DNA from: Tagaea sp. CACIAM 22H2
GTDB taxonomy: Bacteria; Pseudomonadota; Alphaproteobacteria; CACIAM-22H2
Assembly (NCBI GenBank): GCA_014444615.1
Contig: PVXE01000043.1
Location: forward strand, 1-37,234
Direction: 5' to 3'
Length of the DNA: 37,234 bases
Of this stretch, positions 1-6,653 are shown in pieces. The notes beneath the pieces are model-generated. The model searched no databases and was not told the DNA's origin. It worked only from the letters and a program-made list of their open reading frames with translations. Each line of letters starts with the position of its first letter. Position 1 is the stretch's first letter. The position numbers and the translations under genes were made by a program.

Positions 1-1
1 G

Positions 2-523
2 CAGCGCGTGCCCCGCGGCACAATGTTCGGCATCCTCGATCTGCGCAACGACTACGTTCTCTATTATGTCGTCGCGGCGATCTTCCTGGCGTCGTTCCTG
101 TTGATCTACCGCATCGTGCATTCGCCCTTCGGCCAGGTGCTGAAGGCGATCCGCGAGAACGAGCCGCGCGCGATCTCGCTCGGCTACCGCGTCGACCACT
201 ACAAGCTCGCGGCCTTCACGATGTCGGCGACGCTCGCGGGTTTGGCGGGCGCCACCAAGGCGATCGTCTTCCAGCTCGCCTCGCTGACCGACGTGCATTG
301 GTCGATGTCGGGCGAAGTCGTGCTGATGACGCTGGTCGGCGGCCTCGGCACGGTGTTCGGCCCGATCGCGGGGGCGGCCGTCATCGTCTCGATGCAGAAC
401 TATCTGGCCGAGCTGGGCCAATGGGTGACGGTCGTGCAGGGCGTGATCTTCGTCGTCTGCGTGCTCGCCTTCCGGCGCGGCATCGTGGGCGAGATCGCGG
501 CCAAGATCAAAAAGCCACTTTAG
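2..523 (+). CDS. livM: Branched-chain amino acid ABC transporter permease, LivM type (3' part)
   Basis: This is the C-terminal 173 residues of an inner-membrane permease of the high-affinity branched-chain amino acid (or related amide/urea) ABC importers; the start lies before the window. At least four hydrophobic segments are visible. The cytoplasmic coupling stretch with ENEPRAISLGY followed by the YKLAAFTMSATLAGLAGA helix is typical of LivM/LivH permeases, as is the G-rich loop LVGGLGTVFGPIAGA. The reading frame runs in from position 2 without a stop. The next gene is an unrelated NCS2 permease, so the LivG/LivF ATPases must lie upstream or elsewhere. Substrate cannot be judged from this fragment; UrtC-like urea permeases belong to the same family. 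Confidence 0.9.
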   Translation, partial: QRVPRGTMFGILDLRNDYVLYYVVAAIFLASFLLIYRIVHSPFGQVLKAIRENEPRAISLGYRVDHYKLAAFTMSATLAGLAGATKAIVFQLASLTDVHWSMSGEVVLMTLVGGLGTVFGPIAGAAVIVSMQNYLAELGQWVTVVQGVIFVVCVLAFRRGIVGEIAAKIKKPL

Positions 524-589
524 AGCGACTCGGAAGCCCGTATTAGATTTCCCCTCCGGCACGCGGAAAAGCGGCCGAAGGGGGAGTCC

Positions 590-1882
590 ATGCTGGATCA
601 ATATTTCGGCCTTTCGCAGGCCCGCACCACCGTCAAAACCGAGATACTCGCCGGGGTCACGACCTTTCTGACGATGGCCTACATCATCGTCGTCAATCCC
701 TCGATCCTGGAGATCGCAGGGATGGACAAGAACTCGGTGTTCGTCGCGACCTGTCTCGCGGCGGCTTTGTCCTGCTTCATCATGGGGCTCTACGCCAATT
801 ACCCGATCGCGCTAGCACCGGGGATGGGCCTCAACGCCTTCTTCGCCTTTGGCATGGTTAAGGGCATGGGCATGTCGTGGGAAACGGCGCTGGGCGCCAT
901 TTTCTGCTCCTCGGTGCTGACCGTGGCGCTGTCGCTGAGCCCGGCGCGCGCCTGGATCTTCGATGGCATTCCCCGCGCGCTGAAATACGGCATCGCGGGC
1001 GGCATCGGCCTGTTCCTGGCCATCATCGGCCTGAAGAACGCGGGCATCGTCGTCGACCATCCGGCCACGCTGGTGACCTTGGGCGACCTCAAATCCGGCC
1101 CCGCCGTGCTGGCGGCGATCGGCTTCGTCGTGATGGTGGCGCTGGACGCGCGCAAAGTGCCGGGGGCGATCATCATCGCCATTCTGGGCACCACCGCCGC
1201 CGGCGTGATCCTGGGCCTCACCACGTTCCAGGGCATCGTTTCCGCCCCGCCGTCGATTGCACCCACCTTCCTGAAACTCGACATCTGGGGCGCCCTCCAG
1301 ATCTCGGTCATCTCGACCATTCTGGTGCTGATGTTCGTCGATCTGTTCGATACGGCGGGCACGCTGGTCGGCGTCACCCAACGCGCCGGGTTGATGACGC
1401 CGGACGGTAAGCTGCCGCGTCTCAAAAAGGCGCTGGTCGCGGATTCGTCGGCGTCGCTGGTCGGTTCGCTGCTCGGTACGTCGAACACGACGAGCTATAT
1501 CGAAAGTGCGGCGGGCGTCGAAGCCGGCGGGCGCACGGGTCTCGTCGCCGTGGTCGTCGGGCTGCTGTTCGTCGCGGCTTTGGTGTTCGCCCCCTTGGCG
1601 AACACAGTCCCGGCCTACGCCACCGCCCCGGCCTTGATCCTGGTCGCCTGCTACATGACCAAAGGCTTGGTCGATCTCGACTGGAACGACATCACCGAAT
1701 ACGCGCCGGGGATGATCGCCGCGATGGCGATGCCGTTCACCTTCTCGATCGCGCATGGGATCGCGTTCGGCTTCATCTCCTACGCCGCGATCAAGGCGCT
1801 GGCCGGCCGCGCATCCGAAGTGTCGGGCGCGGTCTGGACCATCGCGATCCTGTTCGTCTTGAAGTTCGCGTTCCTGCCGTAA
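590..1882 (+). CDS. NCS2 family purine permease (AzgA/PbuG-like)
   Basis: A 430-residue inner-membrane proton symporter of the NCS2 nucleobase transporter family, in the AzgA-like (COG2252) branch that takes up adenine, guanine or hypoxanthine. The N-terminus (FGLSQARTTVKTEILAGVTTFLTMAY) and the APGMGLNAFFAF segment are AzgA hallmarks. The DLFDTAGTLVGV segment and GTSNTTSYIESAAGVEAGGR form the substrate-binding half-helix region of this branch. Length is normal. A strong Shine-Dalgarno (GGGGGAG at about 580-586) precedes the ATG. A purine role fits the hypoxanthine phosphoribosyltransferase gene at 36552, but that gene is far away, so the link is only inference. Confidence 0.88.
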   Translation: MLDQYFGLSQARTTVKTEILAGVTTFLTMAYIIVVNPSILEIAGMDKNSVFVATCLAAALSCFIMGLYANYPIALAPGMGLNAFFAFGMVKGMGMSWETALGAIFCSSVLTVALSLSPARAWIFDGIPRALKYGIAGGIGLFLAIIGLKNAGIVVDHPATLVTLGDLKSGPAVLAAIGFVVMVALDARKVPGAIIIAILGTTAAGVILGLTTFQGIVSAPPSIAPTFLKLDIWGALQISVISTILVLMFVDLFDTAGTLVGVTQRAGLMTPDGKLPRLKKALVADSSASLVGSLLGTSNTTSYIESAAGVEAGGRTGLVAVVVGLLFVAALVFAPLANTVPAYATAPALILVACYMTKGLVDLDWNDITEYAPGMIAAMAMPFTFSIAHGIAFGFISYAAIKALAGRASEVSGAVWTIAILFVLKFAFLP

Positions 1883-1901
1883 GCGCGCTAGGATCGGGCG
1901 C

Positions 1902-2765
1902 ATGGTGGGCATCGTTCATCGTGCGCTCGGTCCGGGCGACGAAGCCAAGCTCGAGTTCTTTCTGGCGCAAACGCCCGAAAGCTCGATGTTCCTGCGTTCC
2001 AACCTGCGCGCCGCCGGGATCGTCGATCGCGGCGAGCGTTTTCAGGGCAGCTATGCCGGCACGTTCGAAGACGGCGTGCTGATCGGTGCGGCCGCCCTCT
2101 ATTGGAACGGCAATCTGCTGATCCAATGCCCGCCGGCCCATGCCGGCGCGCTGGTCGCCGAAACGCTGGCCGCCGGCTTGCCGCGCGCGGCGTCGGGCAT
2201 CATGGGCCCGTCCCTGCAGGTCGAAGAGGCGATCCAGATCCCGCCCTTCTCGCTGCGCCGGGCGCGCCTCGCCGCCCGCCAGGATTTGTTCGCATTGGCG
2301 TTGGCCGATCTCAAAACGCCCGCCTTGCCGAGCGCGGATTTCGCGCTCGGCCCCGCCACCGATGCCGACCGCGCGATTTTGCGCGATTGGCGCTACGCCT
2401 ATTGCCGCGAAGCGCTGTCCTGGCCGGAAAGTGCGGAATCGAAGCAGCGTGCGGCCGAGGAAATCGACCGGACGATCGACGACGGTCTTGGCTTCGTATT
2501 GCGCCGGGCGGGAACGCCGGTCGCTTATGCCGGGATCAACGCGCGCCTGCCGGATATCGTGCAAGTCGGCGGCGTTTACGTGCCCCCGGCGGAGCGCGAC
2601 CAAGGTTACGGCCGGCTCGCGACCGGGGCGGCGCTGGCTTCGGCCAAAGCGGCGGGGGCGACGAACGCGATTCTGTTCACCGGCATCGAAAATGCAGCGG
2701 CGAAGTTCTGCTACGAAGGCCTGGGCTTCCGGGTCGTCGGCGACTACGCGATCGTCCTGTACTGA
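1902..2765 (+). CDS. GNAT family N-acetyltransferase
   Basis: 287 residues. The C-terminal half (about residues 150-287) is a GNAT fold. It has an acetyl-CoA binding stretch with VYVPPAERDQGYGR (V/I-x-V-x-P-x-x-R-x-x-G-Y-G pattern), then the typical helix (ATGAALASAKAAGAT), and ends with FCYEGLGFRVVGDYAIVLY. The N-terminal half is diverged, as in the two-domain GNATs of this size. The acceptor substrate is unknown. It starts 19 bases after the NCS2 permease with AGGA about 9 bases before the ATG, and the cupin gene follows 8 bases later, so the three are probably co-transcribed. Confidence 0.8.
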   Translation: MVGIVHRALGPGDEAKLEFFLAQTPESSMFLRSNLRAAGIVDRGERFQGSYAGTFEDGVLIGAAALYWNGNLLIQCPPAHAGALVAETLAAGLPRAASGIMGPSLQVEEAIQIPPFSLRRARLAARQDLFALALADLKTPALPSADFALGPATDADRAILRDWRYAYCREALSWPESAESKQRAAEEIDRTIDDGLGFVLRRAGTPVAYAGINARLPDIVQVGGVYVPPAERDQGYGRLATGAALASAKAAGATNAILFTGIENAAAKFCYEGLGFRVVGDYAIVLY

Positions 2766-2773
2766 GGCGCTGC

Positions 2774-3178
2774 ATGATTTCCCATTTCGTCGCCGCCAAG
2801 GACTTGCCTTGGCGCCCGTCGCGCTTTCCCGGCGTTGAAACCAAATCGCTGTTCTTCGACGCGCAAACCGGCATGGCGACGGTACTGACGCGCCTCGCCC
2901 CCGGCGCCAAGCTTCCCGATCACGAGCATGTGCTGGTCGAGCAAACTTATGTGCTGGAAGGCGAGTTGCACGACCGCGACGGTGTCGCGCGCGCGGGCGA
3001 ATTCGTCTGGCGCCCGGCGGGCAGCCGCCATGAGGCGTGGACGCCCACCGGCTGCATGACGCTGGCGATTTTCCAAATCCCCAATCGCTTCTACGCCGAA
3101 GACGGCAGCGTCGCGGATTTCGAGAACAATCCCTGGGAAGCGCGCTGGGCCGAAACGCTGGCCGCGCGATCAGGCTAA
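2774..3178 (+). CDS. Cupin domain protein (anti-sigma ChrR-like cupin)
   Basis: A 134-residue single-domain cupin. Motif 1 is seen as LPDHEHVLVEQTYVLEGEL (residues about 44-62; the two His and the Glu are candidate metal ligands) and motif 2 as GEFVWRPAGSRHEAWTPTG (about 76-94). This arrangement resembles the ChrR-type cupin domain and small RmlC-like enzymes; function is not predictable. The ATG at 2774 is 8 bases after the GNAT stop. The last 9 bases overlap the 3' end of the convergent DUF3303 gene. Confidence 0.78.
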   Translation: MISHFVAAKDLPWRPSRFPGVETKSLFFDAQTGMATVLTRLAPGAKLPDHEHVLVEQTYVLEGELHDRDGVARAGEFVWRPAGSRHEAWTPTGCMTLAIFQIPNRFYAEDGSVADFENNPWEARWAETLAARSG

Positions 3179-3451
3179 CTGAGATTTTTCGTGCATCGCG
3201 CGCGTATCCTTCGCAGACACGACGGGCACGAATTCGAAGCCCACACCCAAGCCCCGCCAATGCAACACCCATTGCTGTAGCTTGGCCGCATCGTCGGCCC
3301 GCATCAGCTGGAAGCAGCGTGTCATGTCGATCGACACCCAAGAGTCGATGTATTCGACGCCATCGGGAAGCCCGCGCCCCTTTTCCGCCATATGGCGATA
3401 GATCGGCACCATATCGCCGCCCGTGAACGTTTCGACGACCATGAACAACAT
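3170..3451 (-). CDS. DUF3303-like small protein
   Basis: A 93-residue protein beginning MLFMVVETF, a start typical of the DUF3303 family of small alpha/beta-barrel-like proteins. It carries YRHMAEKGRGLPDGVEYIDSW and DDAAKLQQWVLHWRGLGVGFEFVPVV, also typical of that family. The sequence continues in frame upstream of this Met, but the family start and the DUF4169 stop 4 bases before it (TGA at 3456-3458) place the start here. It forms a tight operon with the DUF4169 gene. Its biochemical role is unknown. Confidence 0.75.
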   Translation of the reverse strand: MLFMVVETFTGGDMVPIYRHMAEKGRGLPDGVEYIDSWVSIDMTRCFQLMRADDAAKLQQWVLHWRGLGVGFEFVPVVSAKDTRAMHEKSQLA

Positions 3452-3455
3452 GCCG

Positions 3456-3632
3456 TCAGTCCTCCCGCTTATGCGCGTCGAGACGCGCCGTCTCGAGCGC
3501 GTCCTGCGCCGCTTGGCGCTCGCGCTCGGCCTTGGTGCGGCCGAATTTCGTGCGGTTGGCGTCGGCCTGCGCCGCACGATCTTCGCGCGCCTTGGCTTTG
3601 CGCGCACGGTTGAGATTGACGATTTCAGCCAT
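3456..3632 (-). CDS. DUF4169 small basic protein
   Basis: A 58-residue, very charged Ala/Arg/Lys-rich protein, predicted mostly helical. It begins MAEIVNLNRARKAKAREDRA and continues with the KFGRTKAERER segment. This pattern (MAEIVNLNRxRKxKxR...NRxKFGRTKAE) is the alphaproteobacterial DUF4169 signature. It is followed after 4 bases by the DUF3303 gene. Its start is only 20 bases from the start of the divergent cytochrome gene, so their promoters must overlap the opposite coding regions or be very compact. Function unknown. Confidence 0.82.
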   Translation of the reverse strand: MAEIVNLNRARKAKAREDRAAQADANRTKFGRTKAERERQAAQDALETARLDAHKRED

Positions 3633-3652
3633 AAGACTAGCTTACCCGCCCG

Positions 3653-4216
3653 ATGGTGATGCGCAATACCCCCACGCGCTACGGCGCGCCCGCCCGAACC
3701 TTCCACTGGCTGACGGTTCTGCTCGTCGCCGGTCTGTTCGGCGTCGGGCTTTATATGACGCGGCTCGAATTCTCCGACTGGAAGGTCCGCGTCTATTCCT
3801 GGCACGAGACCGTGGGCGTCTGCGTGTTCCTGCTCACGCTCGCGCGGCTGGGCTGGCGGCTTTATTCCCCGCCGCCGCCTTTGCCGCCCGCCCCGTGGAT
3901 CGAGCATCTCGCGGCGGAAGCCGCGCATTGGTTCCTTTACTTCTGCCTGATCGTGCAGCCCATCCTCGGCTGGCTCGGCTCCAACGCCTTCGGCTTTCCG
4001 GTCGTATGGTTCGGACTGGTGCCGCTGCCCAACCCGCTGCCCAAGGACGACGATCTGGGCCGGCTGCTGCTCGGCGCGCATTCGCTGCTCGCCTATGCGA
4101 TGGGCGCCACGCTGCTGATCCATGCGGGCGCGGCGCTTTACCACCACATCGTGCGCCGCGATTCCATCCTCGTGCGCATGACACCGTGGATCAAGCCGCG
4201 CCCGGAGAAACTCTGA
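3653..4216 (+). CDS. Cytochrome b561 family protein (dihaem membrane cytochrome)
   Basis: A 187-residue inner-membrane protein with four hydrophobic helices (about 19-36, 50-70, 90-110 and 140-162), the layout of bacterial CybB-type cytochrome b561. Candidate haem ligands are His18 (TFHWL), His51 (SWHETVG), His143 (GAHSLLAY) and His157 (IHAGAALYHH). The family moves electrons between quinol and periplasmic or membrane acceptors. The start could be Met1 or Met3. It ends 6 bases from the end of the convergent aldehyde dehydrogenase gene. Confidence 0.87.
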   Translation: MVMRNTPTRYGAPARTFHWLTVLLVAGLFGVGLYMTRLEFSDWKVRVYSWHETVGVCVFLLTLARLGWRLYSPPPPLPPAPWIEHLAAEAAHWFLYFCLIVQPILGWLGSNAFGFPVVWFGLVPLPNPLPKDDDLGRLLLGAHSLLAYAMGATLLIHAGAALYHHIVRRDSILVRMTPWIKPRPEKL

Positions 4217-4222
4217 ACCGCC

Positions 4223-5788
4223 TCACGTCATCGACGTGTGGCTTTGCTCGCGCATGAACTGCGGAACGTACCAGGGGCCGAGGCCGCCTTTGCCCGTGGC
4301 GCCGGACCCTTTCCAGCCGCAGAAGGTCTGGATACCCGGCCAAGCGCCGGTCGTGGCACCCGACCGGCGGTTGGCGTAAAGCACGCCGGCCGCGGCATTC
4401 TCGAAGAAATAATCGAGTTCGCCGGGCGCACGGGCATAGACGCCCGCGGTCAGTCCGTAATCGACCGCGTTGCCGCGCGCGATCCCGTCCGCCAAGCCTT
4501 CCATCGCCTGGACCGAGACGAAAGGCAGGAACAGCTCCTCGCGATTGAGGCGATGATCGGCCGGCAGACCGGCGACGATCGTGGGCGCCAAATAGACGCC
4601 GAAATCGCGAATGCCGCCCGACAGCCGCGTTCCGCCCGCGACGACGCGCCCGTCGCGCGCCGCTTCGACGACCGCGACGTCGTAACGCGCCCCGGCCGCC
4701 GCATCGATCGCGGGACCGGCGAAGATTTCGCGCAGCCGGGGATCGCCGATTTTGAGTGCGGCGGTCTTCGCCGCGAGCTTGGCCAGAAACTCGGGCAGAA
4801 CGGCGCGATCGACATAGGCGACCGAGCAGGCCGAGCATTTCTGGCCCGTCAACCCGAACGCCGACCGCATCGTGCCTTCGGCAGCGATATCGAGATCGGC
4901 CGACGCCGCGACATAGACGGGATTTTTGCCGCCCATCTCGACATTCACCGGGCGCATATGCGCGCGCGCCGCCTGGGCGCGCAGCAATTCCATTCCCACC
5001 GCATGGCTGCCGGTGAAGGCGATGCCGTCGATCCCGCCATGCTGGGCGAGCAGCGGCCCCGCCGCTTCGCCGCAAACCATATTGACGACGCCCGGCGGCA
5101 GGATCGCTTCGAAGCATTCGATCAATCCCGCCCCGGTCAAACCCGACCGCGGGCCCGGCTTGAACACGACCGCGTTTCCGCCCAGCAACGCGCCCGTCAT
5201 CATGCCGGCCGACAATGCCAGCGGAAAATTGAACGGCGCGATCACCGCGAACACGCCGTGCGGGCGCAATGTCAACCGCGTGACTTCGCTGGGGAAGGCG
5301 CGCGCCATGTCGCGGGCGTATCCGGCGTTCGCTTCCATCTCGCCCGCGTAATAGCGCAACAGATCGATCGTTTCCTCGACCTCGCCCATCGCCTCGGCGC
5401 GCGACTTGCCGACTTCGATCAGGCAAGCGATGCCGAGCTCGTATTTGCGCTTTTCGATTTCGCCGGCCACGGCACGCAGCGCCGCGACGCGTTCCTGCCA
5501 GGGGCGCCGGCCCCAAGCGCCTTGCGCCGCCCTTGCGGCATCGACCGCGCGCGCGACGGCACCCGCATCGGCGTCGACGAAGTCGCCGAGATTCAAGCGG
5601 CGATCGATCGGACTGGCGACGGAAAACCGCGCGCCGGCGAGATCGTCGCGGCCGCCGATCCGGTTGGGCCGCAATCCGCCGGGTGCAAATGCCGGAATCG
5701 CGCGATCGAGGAAATCGTGCAGCGGCGCGAAATCGACGCCGATATTCGAGTAGGTGACGCGCGGCAGCGCCTGTTCGGGCTGGATCAT
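4223..5788 (-). CDS. NAD(P)-dependent aldehyde dehydrogenase (P5C-dehydrogenase-like)
   Basis: 521 residues, the usual ALDH superfamily length. It carries APFNFPL (Asn187, oxyanion hole), FTGSHAVG (Rossmann turn), general base Glu284 in NVEMGGKNP and nucleophile Cys318 in GLTGQKCSACS. The GQKCSACS context is characteristic of the 1-pyrroline-5-carboxylate dehydrogenase/ALDH4-like branch, so a semialdehyde substrate is plausible but not proven. There is no proline dehydrogenase domain and no PutA neighbour. The frame is open further upstream, but MIQPEQALPR at 5788 is the first sensible Met and family similarity begins after it. The yedK stop is 43 bases upstream, so the two may share a transcript. 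Confidence 0.87.
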   Translation of the reverse strand: MIQPEQALPRVTYSNIGVDFAPLHDFLDRAIPAFAPGGLRPNRIGGRDDLAGARFSVASPIDRRLNLGDFVDADAGAVARAVDAARAAQGAWGRRPWQERVAALRAVAGEIEKRKYELGIACLIEVGKSRAEAMGEVEETIDLLRYYAGEMEANAGYARDMARAFPSEVTRLTLRPHGVFAVIAPFNFPLALSAGMMTGALLGGNAVVFKPGPRSGLTGAGLIECFEAILPPGVVNMVCGEAAGPLLAQHGGIDGIAFTGSHAVGMELLRAQAARAHMRPVNVEMGGKNPVYVAASADLDIAAEGTMRSAFGLTGQKCSACSVAYVDRAVLPEFLAKLAAKTAALKIGDPRLREIFAGPAIDAAAGARYDVAVVEAARDGRVVAGGTRLSGGIRDFGVYLAPTIVAGLPADHRLNREELFLPFVSVQAMEGLADGIARGNAVDYGLTAGVYARAPGELDYFFENAAAGVLYANRRSGATTGAWPGIQTFCGWKGSGATGKGGLGPWYVPQFMREQSHTSMT

Positions 5789-5831
5789 GGCGGGGCAAGT
5801 TTGCGGCCGCTGCGCGCGGCTTGTCGAGTGT

Positions 5832-6563
5832 CTAAAAGAGCGAGCCTTGGCGGCCGTCCACCGGCTTCGTCTTCTTCGGCGGTTCGGGTTTCGGCTCGGC
5901 GTCGGGGGCCGGCTCGAAACACCCCGCATCGTCGTGTTTGACCGAGTTCACATAGGTCGACACGCGCGTATAGGTGAGCCACTCCGACGGCGGCGCTTTG
6001 ACGAGTGCGGCGGGATCGATCGCGGGATCGAGCCACGCCGCCCAATCCTCCGGCGCCAAGATGATCGGCACGCGATCGTGGAACTGCGCCATCAGCGAAT
6101 TCGCCGCCGTGTTGACGATGGTGAAGGTTTCCAGCACGTCGCCCTTGGGCGGAACCCAGCGCTCCCACAGCCCCGCGAAGGCGAACGGTGCGCCGTCGGT
6201 CATGCGGAACAGCAGCGGCTGTTTGGTCTTCGGCCCCAGCGTTTGCCATTCGTAGAACCCGTCGGCGGGCACGAGGCAGCGGCGCTGGCGATAGGCCTGT
6301 TTGAACGCGGGCTTCTCGGCCACCGTTTCGCCGCGCGCGTTGATCATATGGCTTTGCAGTTTCGTGTCTTCGGCCCAATAGGGCACGAGGCCCCAGCTCA
6401 GCATCGCCAACTCGCGCCCGCCATCGGCCGCCCGGCGGATCACCGGGGCCGTTTGGGTCGGCGCCACGTTCCAGCGCGGCTGGAGATTGGGCAAAGGGCC
6501 GTCGAATCCGAAGACCCGGCGCATCGCTTCGACGGGGGTGGTGATGGAGTAGCGGCCGCACAT
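5832..6563 (-). CDS. yedK: SOS response-associated peptidase / HMCES-type abasic-site crosslinker
   Basis: 243 residues of the SRAP family (bacterial YedK, human HMCES), which covalently traps abasic sites in single-stranded DNA during replication. The initiator Met is followed directly by the catalytic Cys (MCGRYSITTP), whose amine and thiol form the thiazolidine crosslink. Further conserved elements are RWNVAPTQ, LSWGLVPYWA, MINARGETV (conserved Asn and Glu), CLVPADGFYEW and the active-site His in FHDRVPIIL. The C-terminal tail is Pro/Lys-rich. No alphaproteobacterial LexA box (GTTC-N7-GTTC) was seen in the 90-base gap upstream. A GC-rich inverted repeat abuts its start codon. Confidence 0.93.
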   Translation of the reverse strand: MCGRYSITTPVEAMRRVFGFDGPLPNLQPRWNVAPTQTAPVIRRAADGGRELAMLSWGLVPYWAEDTKLQSHMINARGETVAEKPAFKQAYRQRRCLVPADGFYEWQTLGPKTKQPLLFRMTDGAPFAFAGLWERWVPPKGDVLETFTIVNTAANSLMAQFHDRVPIILAPEDWAAWLDPAIDPAALVKAPPSEWLTYTRVSTYVNSVKHDDAGCFEPAPDAEPKPEPPKKTKPVDGRQGSLF

Positions 6564-6591
6564 GCCCCGGTTATCCCTCTTGCGCCGGGGC
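6564..6591 (-). repeat. Inverted repeat abutting the yedK start codon
   Basis: GCCCCGG (6564-6570) and CCGGGGC (6585-6591) form a perfect 7-bp inverted repeat with a 14-base loop. In the yedK transcript the loop contains the purine-rich GAGGG that would be the ribosome binding site, and the 3' arm ends at the base before the ATG. The hairpin could therefore limit translation initiation. This is inference; a 7-bp GC repeat can arise by chance in such GC-rich DNA. Confidence 0.35.
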
Positions 6592-6653
6592 TTGGCAATT
6601 GCGTCGTCCGGGATGCTATTCTTCCCGGCCTATATTGCCAGGGAGCGTCGTCC

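Noticed and set aside
6564..6653. LexA box upstream of yedK
   Set aside because: No GTTC-N7-GTTC or CTGT-N8-ACAG pattern is present in the gap.
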